Shown here piece by piece: positions 8,785-17,678 of a stretch of DNA of 64,000 bases. The notes under the pieces are model-generated. The model saw nothing but the letters and a program-made list of their open reading frames with translations, was not told where the DNA came from and searched no databases. Position numbers and translations under genes: made by a program. Source of the stretch: Actinomadura cremea (GTDB taxonomy: Bacteria > Actinomycetota > Actinomycetes > Streptosporangiales > Streptosporangiaceae). The DNA lies in contig NZ_BMRF01000004.1 of the NCBI RefSeq assembly GCF_014648495.1, positions 310,001-374,000 on the forward strand. The letters are read 5' to 3'. Numbering within the stretch: the stretch's first letter is position 1; each line of letters starts with the position of its first letter.

Positions 8785-9126
8785 CCTGCGCGGAACGTCG
8801 CACGCCGACTTCGTCTCCGCCGACCTGGACCCGCTGCGGCCCTCGTTCCGCAGCGTTCCGGGACGGGCCGCCGCCTCCCCGAGCGCGCAGACCTTCTGGG
8901 CGGCCGGTTCCCACGGGACGGGCACCCGGCGGCTCTCGTGGGACAAGTCGGGCGGCGCCTGGTCCGCGGTGGCGCTGCGCCTGGACGGGCGCCCCGGCGT
9001 GGACGTCCACGTCTCGGTCGGGCTGCGCTTCGGCTTCCTGACCCCGCTCGCGGCGGGCGCCCTCGCCGCCGGAACCGTCCTGCGCGGGCACGCCGTGCTC
9101 GCCCGCCGACCGCGGAAGGCCGGTCA
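8785..9126 (+). pseudogene. Remnant of an actinobacterial membrane protein (C-terminal half, antiparallel to the TetR remnant)
   Basis: In one plus-strand frame the sequence reads ADLDPLRPSF, QTFWAAGSHGTGTRRLSW, GGAWSAVALRLDGRPGVDV and a hydrophobic helix (GFLTPLAAGALAAGTVL). This order (FWA...GTGT.L.W...W.VV.MN.DG..GVDV, then one helix) is a pattern I recall from a conserved secreted/membrane family in streptomycetes and relatives. There is no start codon or N-terminal half and no natural stop at the expected place. It begins almost exactly where the TetR remnant begins on the other strand. Confidence 0.5.
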
Positions 9127-10053
9127 GGCGCTTTCGGTGAGCGACTCGGCCAGCCGGTCCACGAACCCGTTCAGCTCGTCCAGCCACGCTCCATCGCGGA
9201 CGATGCCGAACCCGTGGCGGCGGCCGTGGAACGCGGCCTGGACCGCGTGGAACTGGGCCCAGCGCCGGACGCGCTCCCGATCGAGCTCCGCCGCCTCGGC
9301 GAAGACGTCCAGGACACGCCGGGCGGCCTTGTGCGGATCGTTAGCCTCCAGGAACGTCAGCCCACGCGATTTGAGCAGCGTGCCGCCGTCGTAGGCGGGG
9401 TCTCCCACGACACCCTTGGGATCGACCGCGAGCCAGGGCTCCCGCTCGGCGCGCAGGACGTTCCCCGGATGCAGGTCGCCGTGGACGAGCGTCTCCGGCT
9501 GGTCGCGGCCCAGCTCCCGGACGGTCGCGAGCGCGGCGTCCACGACGGGACGGGGCATCGTGTGCGGCAGCTCCGCGGCGTCCTTGCGGAGCGACTCCTC
9601 CCACTCATCGGCCCGATCGCGGAGCCGGGGCAGGCCGGGCGGCGCGGGGACGGCGAGCCGACGCCCGAGCCGTCCCGCGACCGCCACGACCTCGTCGCCG
9701 TCCTCGACCTCCGCGAGCGTCGACGTTCGGGCCCGCTCGAGCAGCATCGCGAACCGCGCGTCGTCGCGCTCGTGCAGCAGGACGGCCCCACGGCCGGCCC
9801 ACACGGCGAACGCGTCCGGCTCGTGCACGTTGCCGGGGTGCGGGAACGACACCTTCAGCGCGGCGGTCCCCGCGGCCCGGCGCACGGGGACGATCACCGC
9901 GACGTGCCCGTGCACGACCTCGCCGTCCGGCACGCACCCCCAGCGTTCCAGCAGCTCGTCCACGATCCCGGGCAGCCCGGCGAGCCACGCGGCCCCGGCC
10001 GCCCCCTCCCGATCGACCGTCCCCCGCGCGAACGCCCCCGGTATCTCGATCAT
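9124..10053 (-). CDS. Aminoglycoside phosphotransferase family protein (streptomycin 6-kinase-like)
   Basis: A 309-residue cytoplasmic kinase of the APH/choline-kinase fold. The catalytic loop is H191-G-D-L-H-P-G-N198 and the metal-binding segment is VDPKGVVGDPAYD; the DPKG form is typical of the APH(6)/streptomycin-hydroxyurea kinase subfamily. The N-terminal lobe carries a candidate ATP-binding lysine in AALKVSF. Many chromosomal members have no proven drug substrate, so resistance is only a possibility. The 3' end overlaps the antiparallel remnant at 9124-9126. It stands alone on the minus strand. Confidence 0.8.
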   Translation of the reverse strand: MIEIPGAFARGTVDREGAAGAAWLAGLPGIVDELLERWGCVPDGEVVHGHVAVIVPVRRAAGTAALKVSFPHPGNVHEPDAFAVWAGRGAVLLHERDDARFAMLLERARTSTLAEVEDGDEVVAVAGRLGRRLAVPAPPGLPRLRDRADEWEESLRKDAAELPHTMPRPVVDAALATVRELGRDQPETLVHGDLHPGNVLRAEREPWLAVDPKGVVGDPAYDGGTLLKSRGLTFLEANDPHKAARRVLDVFAEAAELDRERVRRWAQFHAVQAAFHGRRHGFGIVRDGAWLDELNGFVDRLAESLTESA

Positions 10054-10080
10054 CCGGGCACCCTACGCGTGCCCGGACGC

Positions 10081-10099
10081 GGCTAATGCGGGTTTAACG
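10081..10099 (+). promoter_or_regulatory. Putative response-regulator box upstream of the ABC operon
   Basis: GGCTAATGCGGGTTTAACG lies 56-74 bp upstream of the lipoprotein start at 10155. It agrees at 16 of 19 positions, including the AT-rich GTTTAACG end, with the element just upstream of the two-component operon. In this GC-rich DNA such a match is unlikely by chance, so it is read as a shared binding site. Only one unit is visible here, against two at the regulator promoter. Confidence 0.5.
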
Positions 10100-10154
10100 C
10101 GTTGGGCGGTGCCATGGCTCTCGCCGGGCAGGGTGCTTCGGCGGGAAGGGTGTC

Positions 10155-10628
10155 ATGGATCGTCGGATGCGGGTCGTCGTGCTGGCGGCCGTCGTCGGGC
10201 TGGGCCTCGCGGGGTGCGGGGGAGACGAGGGGACGAAGGCCGCGCCCACGGGGTCGATGGCGGCCGAGGACGCGCAGCTGGAGTTCGCGCGGTGCATGCG
10301 GGAGCAGGGCGTCGACGTGCCCGACCCCGGAGCCGGGGACGCCGAGGAGACGCGGCTCGGCAAGGGGGTCGACAGAGGGCGGCTGGAGCGGGCACTCGAG
10401 AAGTGCCAGTCGTGGCTGCAGGCAGGGGGAGTGCTGCCCGATCTCGCGGACCCCGAGGAACGCGACCGGTACGTGAAGTTCGCGCAGTGCATGCGGGAGC
10501 AGGGGGTCGACATGCCCGACCCCGGACCGGACGGGACGATCCAGTTCCCGGAGGGGGACATCGATCCGGCGAAGGCCGAGAAGGCGCGGGAGGCGTGCCG
10601 GGAGCTGCTGCCGGGGACGGGGCGGTGA
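10155..10628 (+). CDS. Lipoprotein with duplicated CMREQGV motifs, first gene of an ABC efflux operon
   Basis: A 157-residue protein with a lipoprotein signal peptide ending in GLAGC (lipidated Cys at position ~21). The mature part contains two copies of the motif F-A[14 protein letters not shown] (near residues 45 and 110), each followed by a helical stretch with another Cys (EKCQSWL, REACREL). It starts at ATG 10155 after GGGAAGGGTG. It is the first of four genes joined by 4-bp overlaps. The role is unknown; it may act at the outer face of the exporter. Confidence 0.8.
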   Translation: MDRRMRVVVLAAVVGLGLAGCGGDEGTKAAPTGSMAAEDAQLEFARCMREQGVDVPDPGAGDAEETRLGKGVDRGRLERALEKCQSWLQAGGVLPDLADPEERDRYVKFAQCMREQGVDMPDPGPDGTIQFPEGDIDPAKAEKAREACRELLPGTGR

Positions 10629-11644
10629 GGCGCGTCGTGGTGGCCGGGGCCGTGGCGGGGGTCGTGGCCGCGGGCGGCGCCGTCGTGTGGGCGGCCGGGG
10701 ACGAGCCCGCCCGAGCCGGACGGACGGCGGCGCCCGCGACGGCGCTCGTGGAGCGCGGCGATCTGGTCGACACCGAGACCGTGGACGGGACGCTCACGTA
10801 CGCGGACGTGGCGGCGGTGTGGACGGGTGCGAGCGGCGTGGTCACGTGGGCGCCCGAGCAGGGGGCCTCGGTCGGGCGCGGGGAGACGCTGATCGGCGTC
10901 GACGGGCACCCGGTGACGTTGATGTACGGGGACGCCCCCATGTACCGGACGCTCGGGCAGGGCGTGAAGGGCAAGGACGTCCGGTGGCTCGAGGAGAACC
11001 TGAAGGCGCTCGGGTACGGGCCGATGACCGTGGACGGCGAGTTCACCGCGGCGACCGAGGCGGCGGTGTGCGCGTGGCAGGACGAGCGCGGCCTGCCGGA
11101 GACCGGGACGGTCGACGCCTCGCAGGTGGTGTTCCGCGGCGGGGCCGTCCGGGTGCGGGAGGTGAAGGCGCCCGAGGGGGGCCGGGCGTCGCCGGGGCAG
11201 CCCGTGCTGACGGTGTCCGGGACGGAGCGCGTGGTGCACGTGGACCTGGACGCCGACCGGCAGGACCTCGCGAAGAAGGGCGCGAAGGTCGCGGTGGAAC
11301 TGCCGGGCGGGACGAGCGTCGAGGGGACGGTCGCCGAGGTCGGGGCGGTCGCGGAGTCCGGCGGGGAGCAGCAGGACACGACGGTGGACGTCGAGGTCGC
11401 GGTGGAGTACGACGGGCGGTTCGACGAGGCGCCGGTGAGCGTGGAGCTCGTGAGCGAGCGGCGGGCGGACGTCCTGTCGGTGCCGGTCGAGGCGCTGCTG
11501 GCCGTGCGCGGCGGGTTCGGGGTCGAGGTCGTCGAGGGCGCGCGGACGCGGGTGGTGCCGGTGACGGTGGGCGCGTTCGGCGGCGGACGCGTGGAAGTCT
11601 CCGGGGTGCGCGCGGGGACGCGGGTGGGGGTGCCCGCCGAATGA
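10625..11644 (+). CDS. Periplasmic-adaptor-like protein with a peptidoglycan-binding domain
   Basis: A 339-residue protein starting at GTG 10625 (GTGA overlap with the lipoprotein stop). An N-terminal membrane anchor ([21 protein letters not shown]) is followed by a membrane-fusion-type beta domain, then a PG_binding_1-like repeat at ~115-165 ([36 protein letters not shown]). The second half resembles HlyD/RND adaptor barrel and MP domains ([28 protein letters not shown]). It probably bridges the MacB-like permease and the cell wall. Confidence 0.83.
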   Translation: MRRVVVAGAVAGVVAAGGAVVWAAGDEPARAGRTAAPATALVERGDLVDTETVDGTLTYADVAAVWTGASGVVTWAPEQGASVGRGETLIGVDGHPVTLMYGDAPMYRTLGQGVKGKDVRWLEENLKALGYGPMTVDGEFTAATEAAVCAWQDERGLPETGTVDASQVVFRGGAVRVREVKAPEGGRASPGQPVLTVSGTERVVHVDLDADRQDLAKKGAKVAVELPGGTSVEGTVAEVGAVAESGGEQQDTTVDVEVAVEYDGRFDEAPVSVELVSERRADVLSVPVEALLAVRGGFGVEVVEGARTRVVPVTVGAFGGGRVEVSGVRAGTRVGVPAE

Positions 11645-12324
11645 ACATCGTGGAGCTCGAAGGGGTGACGAAGGAGTACCCGGGCGGTGTCGCGGCGCTG
11701 CGGGGCGTCGACCTGGTGATCGAGGAGGGGGAGGCGGCGGCGATCGTGGGGCCGTCGGGGTCGGGGAAGTCGACGCTGCTGCACGTCATCGGGACTCTCG
11801 ACCGTCCGACGGCGGGCGCGGTGACGATCGCCGGGCACGACGTCGCGGGGCTGCGGGACCGGGAGCTGTCGGCGCTGCGGGCGCGGCACATCGGGTTCGT
11901 GTTCCAGCAGTTCCACCTCGCCGAGGGCGGCACGGCGCTCGACAACGTGGCCGACGGCCTCCTGTACGCGGGGGTGCGCCAGGGGGAGCGGCGGGAGCGG
12001 GCGCGGGCCGCGCTGGAACGGGTGGGGTTGGGCCCGCGCGCGGGGCACCGGCCGCACGAGCTGTCGGGCGGGGAGCGGCAGCGGGTCGCGGTGGCGCGCG
12101 CCGTGGTCGGCGAACCGGACCTGCTGCTCGCGGACGAACCCACCGGCAACCTCGACAGCGCCGCGGGCCTCGAGGTGCTGCGACTGCTGGACGACCTGGG
12201 CCGGGGCGGCACGACCGTCGCGGTCATCACGCACGATCCGGACGTCGCCGCCCGGATGCCGCGGCGGGTGCGGGTCGCCGACGGGCGCGTCGTCGCGGAC
12301 GACCGGCCGGAGACCGTCCGATGA
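11641..12324 (+). CDS. ABC transporter ATP-binding subunit (MacB/LolD type)
   Basis: A 227-residue ATPase starting at ATG 11641 (ATGA overlap). Walker A is GPSGSGKST, the Q-loop is FVFQQFHL, the signature is LSGGERQR, Walker B is [13 protein letters not shown] and the switch histidine lies in VITHD. The [10 protein letters not shown] wording is characteristic of the LolD/MacB/FtsE branch. It powers the permease encoded immediately downstream. Confidence 0.94.
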   Translation: MNIVELEGVTKEYPGGVAALRGVDLVIEEGEAAAIVGPSGSGKSTLLHVIGTLDRPTAGAVTIAGHDVAGLRDRELSALRARHIGFVFQQFHLAEGGTALDNVADGLLYAGVRQGERRERARAALERVGLGPRAGHRPHELSGGERQRVAVARAVVGEPDLLLADEPTGNLDSAAGLEVLRLLDDLGRGGTTVAVITHDPDVAARMPRRVRVADGRVVADDRPETVR

Positions 12325-13511
12325 CCGGGCTCGAACCGGCGCGGCTCGCGCCGGGGGACGTGCTGCGCACCGGCCTCGCGGGGCTGCGGGCGCGGCCGGC
12401 GCGGGCGGTGCTGTCCGCGCTCGGGGTGGCGCTCGGGATCGCCACGATGACCGCGGTGATCGGGATCTCCGCGTCCGGGCAGGAGGACCTGCTGCGGCGC
12501 CTGGACCGGCTCGGCACGAACCTGCTGACGGCCGGGCCCGGCGAGACCCTGTTCGGGCAGGACGCGCGGTTGCCGCGTGCGGCGCCCGGCATGGCGGGGC
12601 GCGTCGAGGGGGTGACCTCGGTCGCCGCGACGGGCGCGGTGGACGCGACCGTCCGGCGGACGAGCGCGATCCCCGAGGAGGTCACGCACGGGATCAGCGT
12701 GCAGGCCGCGACGACCGGGCTGCCCGGGACGCTGCGGGCCCGCGCGGCGAGCGGGCGGGTGCTGAACGCCGCGAACGCGCGGTATCCGGGGGCGGTGCTC
12801 GGGGCGGAGGCGGCGCGGCGGCTGGGCGTCGACCGGGTGGGCGCGCAGGTGTGGATCGGCGGCCGGAGGTTCACCGTGCTCGGGGTGCTGGCGCCCGCGG
12901 AGCTCGCCCCGGAGATCGACCGGTCGGCGCTCGTCGGGTGGGAGGCCGCCGAACGGTACCTCGGGTTCGACGGGCACCCCACGACGATCTACGTGCGGGC
13001 GGCGGACGGGGCGGTGCCGGACGTCCGGGACGCCCTCGCGCGGACGGCCGACCCGGAGCATCCGGAGCAGGTCCGGGTGAGCCGCCCGTCGGACGCGCTG
13101 GCGGCGAAGGCCGCGGCGGCGGGGGCGTTCACCGGGGTGCTGCTCGGGCTCGGGGCGGTCGCGCTGCTGGTCGGGGGCGTGGGCGTCGCGAACACGATGG
13201 TCATCTCGGTGCTGGAGCGGCGCCGCGAGATCGGGCTGCGCCGGTCGCTGGGGGCGACCCGCGGGCAGGTGCGGGTGCAGTTCCTCGCCGAGTCGCTGCT
13301 GCTGTCGGCGTTCGGCGGGCTGGCCGGGACGGTGCTGGGCGCGGCCGTCACCGTGGCGTTCGCGCTCGTCCGGGGCTGGCCGCCGGTCGTGCCGGGCTGG
13401 GCGCTCGGCGGCGCGATCGCGGCGACGCTGCTCGTCGGCGCGGCGGCGGGACTGTGTCCGGCGATGCGGGCGGCGCGGTCGTCGCCGACGGCGGCTCTGG
13501 CCACGGCGTGA
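12321..13511 (+). CDS. ABC transporter permease (FtsX/MacB type)
   Basis: A 396-residue permease starting at ATG 12321 (ATGA overlap with the ATPase). It has one N-terminal helix ([19 protein letters not shown]), a large external MacB-like core (~50-265) and three C-terminal helices. The loop reading [20 protein letters not shown] is the classic FtsX-domain coupling segment. With the ATPase, adaptor and lipoprotein it forms a complete export or mechanotransmission unit whose cargo is unknown. Confidence 0.93.
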   Translation: MTGLEPARLAPGDVLRTGLAGLRARPARAVLSALGVALGIATMTAVIGISASGQEDLLRRLDRLGTNLLTAGPGETLFGQDARLPRAAPGMAGRVEGVTSVAATGAVDATVRRTSAIPEEVTHGISVQAATTGLPGTLRARAASGRVLNAANARYPGAVLGAEAARRLGVDRVGAQVWIGGRRFTVLGVLAPAELAPEIDRSALVGWEAAERYLGFDGHPTTIYVRAADGAVPDVRDALARTADPEHPEQVRVSRPSDALAAKAAAAGAFTGVLLGLGAVALLVGGVGVANTMVISVLERRREIGLRRSLGATRGQVRVQFLAESLLLSAFGGLAGTVLGAAVTVAFALVRGWPPVVPGWALGGAIAATLLVGAAAGLCPAMRAARSSPTAALATA

Positions 13512-13574
13512 TGAGTCGAGGCATGATTGGGGCGCCGACGACGTCCCGCCCCCCGGAAAGGTGTCCCGACCGTC

Positions 13575-13937
13575 ATGCCCGTGCCAGGCCCCCTGCGCCA
13601 GACCTGCCGCGAGTTCCTGGGAATCGACGGGGAGATCCGCTACATCTTCCCGGCGCAGACCTTCGGCGGCGGCGCCGGGTTCATCTTCGTGGTCACCGAC
13701 GACCGCATCTCGGTGCTCACCACGGGCGCGCTGAGCCGCACCAGGCCGAAGAGCGTCTGGGGCAGCTACCCGCGCGGGACCCGGATCGGGCCCGTGGAGA
13801 CGGGCGCCGGCGCGTCGTTCCTGTTCGCCGGGGGCCAGTTCGAGATCGACGACGAGTACGTGGCGGTCATCAACGCGGCCGACGCCGAGATCTTCGACCG
13901 CGACAGCCTGCCCCGCGACCCCCTCCCCGACCTCTAG
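13575..13937 (+). CDS. Small conserved protein, possibly PH-like fold
   Basis: A 120-residue soluble protein starting at ATG 13575 after GGAAAGG with a rather long spacer. It contains a hydrophobic beta-rich core (YIFPAQTFGGGAGFIFVVTD, RISVLTTGAL, FEIDDEYVAVINAAD), which resembles bacterial PH-like membrane or adaptor domains. No catalytic residues are seen. It lies just past the ABC operon and 18 bp from the convergent RNase D gene. Confidence 0.55.
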   Translation: MPVPGPLRQTCREFLGIDGEIRYIFPAQTFGGGAGFIFVVTDDRISVLTTGALSRTRPKSVWGSYPRGTRIGPVETGAGASFLFAGGQFEIDDEYVAVINAADAEIFDRDSLPRDPLPDL

Positions 13938-13955
13938 CCGGGGAGGGGCGCCGCC

Positions 13956-15383
13956 CTACAGGTCGCCCTTGGTCTCCAGCCGCAGGAACGCGCGCGCGAT
14001 CGGCTGCGCGGTGAGGGACGCCTGCCAGTTGCGGGCGCCGAGCCGGCGCAGCTCCGCGCCGATCACCGACGCGGACGGCTCGTCCGGCGGCGTCCAGGCG
14101 AGGCGCCGGACGACGTCGGGCTGCAGCAGGTTCTCCGACGGCATCGAGTGCTCCTCGGCGAGGGCCGCGACGACGGCGCGGGCCGCGGTGAGCCGCTTGG
14201 CGGCCTCGGGGTCGCGGTCGGCCCAGCGGTGCGCGGGCGGCGGGCCCTCGCCCGGGACGTTCGCGGCGGGCAGCCGCCGGTCGGGCAGCTCCCGGGCGCG
14301 CGTGACGGCCCGCAGCCACGCCGACTGGTGCCGCCGGGCGGAACGGCCCCGCATCGTCGGGAGCGCCTGCAGGTCGGGGAGGGTCTGCGGGGCCTGCTGC
14401 GCCAGCTCGACGATCGCCGCGTCCTGCAGGACCCGGCCGGGGGACAGGTCGCGCTCGCGGGCGATCTTGTCGCGCATCTCCCACACGGACCGGACGACCG
14501 CGAGCGCGCGCCGGTTGCGCACCCGGTGGATCCCGGACGTCCGGCGCCACGGGTCGGCGCGCGGCTGCTTCGGCGGCGTGGCGAGGATCGCCTCGAACTC
14601 CTCCAGCGCCCACTCGAGCTTGCCGGCCGCCGCCAGCTCGTCGTGCAGGGCGTCGCGCAGCTCGACGAGCAGCTCGACGTCCAGCGCCGCGTAGCGCAGC
14701 CAGTCCTCGGGGAGGGGGCGGGTGGACCAGTCGGCCGCCGAGTACCCCTTCTCCAGCAGGAAGCCGAGCACGTTCTCGACGATGGAGCCGAGCCCGACGC
14801 GCGGGTAGCCGAGCAGGCGCCCGGCCAGCTCGGTGTCGAACAGCCGCTTCGGGACGAGCCCGACCTCGGCGAGGCACGGCAGGTCCTGGTTGGCGGCGTG
14901 CAGCACGATCTCGGCGTCGGCGAGGGCGGCGTCCAGCCCGGACAGGTCGGGGCAGGCGACCGGGTCGATCAGCGCGGTGCCCGCACCGGCCCGCCGCAGC
15001 TGGACCAGGTAGGCGCGCTGCCCGTACCGGTAACCGGACGCGCGCTCCGCGTCGACCGCGACCGGACCGTTCCCGGCGGCGAAGGCGGCGATGACGCGGT
15101 CCAGCGTCGCGGCGTCCTCGACGACGGGCGGCACGCCCTCGCGCGGCTCGAGCAGCGGGACGGCCGCGGGCGCGTCCCCGGACGTCCGGTCCGGCGCGTC
15201 GTCCTCGGGAGTCCCGGTGCCGGACGCGCCCGTGCCGGGCGGGTCGCCGCCGGTGGGGTCTGGAACGGTCCCGGCCGCCTTCCGCGCACCCGGGCCCCGC
15301 TCGGGACCGGTGGCGCGCGTCTCGGACATTCCCACGATTTCCGTGTTCTCCCCCGCCGCCTCGGTTTCGGACGCTGTGCTCAC
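13956..15383 (-). CDS. rnd: Ribonuclease D (3'-5' exonuclease with HRDC domain)
   Basis: A 475-residue DEDDy exonuclease. After a low-complexity acidic N-terminus (~1-110), the exonuclease motifs are VAVDAERASGYRYGQRAYLV (Exo I), LHAANQDLPCLAEVG (Exo II) and YAALDVELLVEL (Exo III with the Y and D). An HRDC region follows (RNRRALAVVRSVWEMRDKIA, LSPGRVLQDAAIVELA). Actinobacterial RNase D trims structured RNAs such as tRNA precursors. The block rnd-DUF3000-zinc ribbon-hemE is a conserved actinobacterial neighbourhood. A second in-frame ATG 17 codons downstream is possible. Confidence 0.9.
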   Translation of the reverse strand: MSTASETEAAGENTEIVGMSETRATGPERGPGARKAAGTVPDPTGGDPPGTGASGTGTPEDDAPDRTSGDAPAAVPLLEPREGVPPVVEDAATLDRVIAAFAAGNGPVAVDAERASGYRYGQRAYLVQLRRAGAGTALIDPVACPDLSGLDAALADAEIVLHAANQDLPCLAEVGLVPKRLFDTELAGRLLGYPRVGLGSIVENVLGFLLEKGYSAADWSTRPLPEDWLRYAALDVELLVELRDALHDELAAAGKLEWALEEFEAILATPPKQPRADPWRRTSGIHRVRNRRALAVVRSVWEMRDKIARERDLSPGRVLQDAAIVELAQQAPQTLPDLQALPTMRGRSARRHQSAWLRAVTRARELPDRRLPAANVPGEGPPPAHRWADRDPEAAKRLTAARAVVAALAEEHSMPSENLLQPDVVRRLAWTPPDEPSASVIGAELRRLGARNWQASLTAQPIARAFLRLETKGDL

Positions 15384-15402
15384 GCCCCCTACCGTACGTC
15401 GC

Positions 15403-15969
15403 TCAGCCGCCTTCGCCGCCGGGTCCTCCCGGCAGCGCGGCGACTCCGGTGGGCGGCAGGCCCGCCGTCGTGCACATGACCTCGATCCACGCGGCGACGT
15501 GACCGGCCACGTCGTCCCCGGTCGGGGACCACGAGGCGCGCAGTTCGAGCTCGGTGGTGGACGGTTCGTCGCGCTTGTCGCCGAAGCTCTCGGAGACCGC
15601 GCGCGTGATCGTCCCGGAGACGGACGCGTAGCCGACCGGCTCGAGGGCCTCGAGCAGCCAGTCCCAGGCGACGGAGCCGATCAGCTCGTCGGCGGCGATG
15701 TCGGGTTCCAGATCGGCGCGGATGTAGGCGACGACGCGGAAACCGTTCGTCCATCCGTTGCGGCCCTCGGGGTCGTACAGGACGATCAGCCGTCCCGTGG
15801 CGACCTCGGCGTCGTCGTCGCGGTAGACGCTGCCGGACAGCGCCGCCGCGTGCGGGGCGAGGCGCTGGGGCGCGGGCATGTCCTCGAGGTCGAGTTCCGG
15901 CCGGACGGCCGGGCCCTCGAGGATCTCGCGGAACGTGTCGAGGACCCGCTGGAAGGCGGGTGGTGTCAT
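15403..15969 (-). CDS. DUF3000 family protein
   Basis: A 188-residue protein starting at ATG 15969 (MTPPAFQRVLDTFREILE). Its sequence (LEDMPAPQRLAPHAAALSG, GRLIVLYDPEGRNGWTNGF, AWDWLLEAL) matches the actinobacteria-restricted DUF3000 family, which is typically found beside rnd and hemE as here. It is soluble with no known activity. It ends 20 bp upstream of the rnd start, so the two are probably co-transcribed. Confidence 0.85.
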   Translation of the reverse strand: MTPPAFQRVLDTFREILEGPAVRPELDLEDMPAPQRLAPHAAALSGSVYRDDDAEVATGRLIVLYDPEGRNGWTNGFRVVAYIRADLEPDIAADELIGSVAWDWLLEALEPVGYASVSGTITRAVSESFGDKRDEPSTTELELRASWSPTGDDVAGHVAAWIEVMCTTAGLPPTGVAALPGGPGGEGG

Positions 15970-16108
15970 GGGCTGACCGGCCTGGTCGTGTGGGCGGGCG
16001 TCGGATCGGTGATGCCGGGACGGATGGCCGCCGCGCGCGGCGGCGACGGCTGGAGACGGTGGGGGAACAGGCACAGCACAGGTGGTTTCGTTTCGGGGGC
16101 CGGGCCGG
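15970..16108. other. Intergenic spacer between DUF3000 and the zinc-ribbon gene
   Basis: This stretch lies upstream of the DUF3000 start and downstream of the zinc-ribbon stop. No supported gene or clear structured element was seen. It presumably carries the promoter of the DUF3000-rnd unit. Confidence 0.4.
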
Positions 16109-16336
16109 TCAGGCCACGGCCCGCGTGGAGACGCCGGCGCCGGACGTGCCGGCGGTGCGTCGGGCGGACGGCCGGGAGGCAGAGGCTCCGCGCGCCGGAT
16201 CGGGGGACGGGTCGGGGCCGACCAAAACGGCGGCGCCGCACTCGACGCAGGCCCGTTCCGGGCAATCGGGACCGTGCCCGTCGGGGCACGGCGGCTGCTC
16301 GAACATACGTTCATCACCGCAGGTGGAGCAGTACAA
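16109..16336 (-). CDS. Small zinc-ribbon protein upstream of hemE
   Basis: A 75-residue protein with a TTG start at 16336, placed 7 bp after a strong AGGGAGG. The N-terminal ~40 residues carry CSTC, a third Cys pair (C17, C25) and CVEC spaced like a double zinc knuckle (LYCSTCGDER, ERACVECGAAVLVG). The tail is disordered and rich in Ala/Arg/Ser. Similar short proteins occur divergent to hemE in streptomycetes. Function is unknown. The start was chosen because the family begins directly at this YCSTCG motif. Confidence 0.72.
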   Translation of the reverse strand: MYCSTCGDERMFEQPPCPDGHGPDCPERACVECGAAVLVGPDPSPDPARGASASRPSARRTAGTSGAGVSTRAVA

Positions 16337-16535
16337 GGGGGAACCTCCCTCACCTATGACACGGATCACGTTGGCATGAGCCGGTGACAGAATGCGGGAC
16401 TTCGCTCGGCGTGTCCGGAACTTCATGTGCCCGCCGGACGTACGCGTGTCGCCGCCCACGGACCGTACGCCGCGCCCGCGGGCCCTCGTACCGGGGCGGT
16501 GCGTGGCCGTGCGGGTTTCGTGGGACCATCGCAGT

Positions 16536-17666
16536 GTGGCTGCCAACGCTCTGGGTACCGACGACTCCACCGTGCCCCCGCCGGGCCCGAACGCCGGCGA
16601 CGGGACGTCCCGCACGGACGCTGCGGGCGGGCTCGCGGAGAGCCCCTTCCTGCGCGCCTGCCGCCGCCGGCCGGTCCCGCACACGCCCGTGTGGTTCATG
16701 CGGCAGGCCGGACGGTCGCTGCCGGAGTACCTGCGGGTGCGCGAGGGCGTGCCGATGCTGGAGTCCTGCACCCGGCCGGAGATGATCGTCGAGATCACCA
16801 TGCAGCCGGTGCGGCGGTACGCCGTGGACGCCGCGATCTTCTTCAGCGACATCATGGTGCCGCTCAAGGCGATCGGCGTCGACCTGGACATCAAGCCGGG
16901 CGTCGGCCCGGTGATCGCCGACCCGATCCGCGGCGCCGCGGACCTCGACGTGCTCCGCACCCTCGAACCGGACGACGTCCCGTACGTGACCGAGGCCGTC
17001 GCGGGCCTCGTCGGCGAGCTGGGCGACACGCCGCTGATCGGCTTCGCGGGCGGCCCGTTCACGCTCGCCTCGTACCTGATCGAGGGCGGCCCCTCCAAGA
17101 ACCACGAGCGCACCAAGGCCATGATGTACGGCGAGCCCGAGCTGTGGGCCGCGCTCATGGACCGGCTCGCCGACCTCACGATCGAGTTCCTGAGGCTGCA
17201 GGTCGGGGCCGGGGCGAGCGCCGTCCAGCTCTTCGACTCCTGGGTGGGCGCGGTCGCCGCGCAGGACTACCGGGCGTCGGTGCTGCCGCACACCCGCCGG
17301 ATCTTCGAGGCGGTCGAGCCGCTCGGCGTCCCGCGCATCCACTTCGGCGTCGGCACCGGCGAGCTGCTCGGCCCGATGGGCGAGGCGGGCGCGGACGTCG
17401 TCGGCGTCGACTGGCGGGTGCCGCTGGACGAGGCGGTCAGCCGCGTCGAGCCCGGCAAGGCCCTGCAGGGCAACCTCGACCCCGCGCTCCTGTTCGCCCC
17501 GTGGGAGACGGTCGAGCAGCGCGCGCGCGACGTCCTCGCCCGCGGGCGCACGGCCGAGGGGCACATCTTCAACCTCGGGCACGGCGTGCTCCCCTCGACG
17601 GACCCGGACGTCCTCGCCCGCCTCGCGGACCTGGTCCACGAGGCGAGCGCGGAGCGCACGGCCTGA
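16536..17666 (+). CDS. hemE: Uroporphyrinogen III decarboxylase
   Basis: A protein of about 376 residues that converts uroporphyrinogen III to coproporphyrinogen III in haem synthesis. Signature segments are [16 protein letters not shown] with substrate-binding arginines, FFSDIMVP with the catalytic aspartate, [16 protein letters not shown] and [13 protein letters not shown]. The GTG at 16536 gives an N-terminal extension like streptomycete HemE; an in-frame GTG at 16503 is an alternative. The gene is separated from hemG-hemQ by two leftward genes but belongs to the same pathway. Confidence 0.94.
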   Translation: MAANALGTDDSTVPPPGPNAGDGTSRTDAAGGLAESPFLRACRRRPVPHTPVWFMRQAGRSLPEYLRVREGVPMLESCTRPEMIVEITMQPVRRYAVDAAIFFSDIMVPLKAIGVDLDIKPGVGPVIADPIRGAADLDVLRTLEPDDVPYVTEAVAGLVGELGDTPLIGFAGGPFTLASYLIEGGPSKNHERTKAMMYGEPELWAALMDRLADLTIEFLRLQVGAGASAVQLFDSWVGAVAAQDYRASVLPHTRRIFEAVEPLGVPRIHFGVGTGELLGPMGEAGADVVGVDWRVPLDEAVSRVEPGKALQGNLDPALLFAPWETVEQRARDVLARGRTAEGHIFNLGHGVLPSTDPDVLARLADLVHEASAERTA

Positions 17667-17678
17667 CGTTCGCACCGG

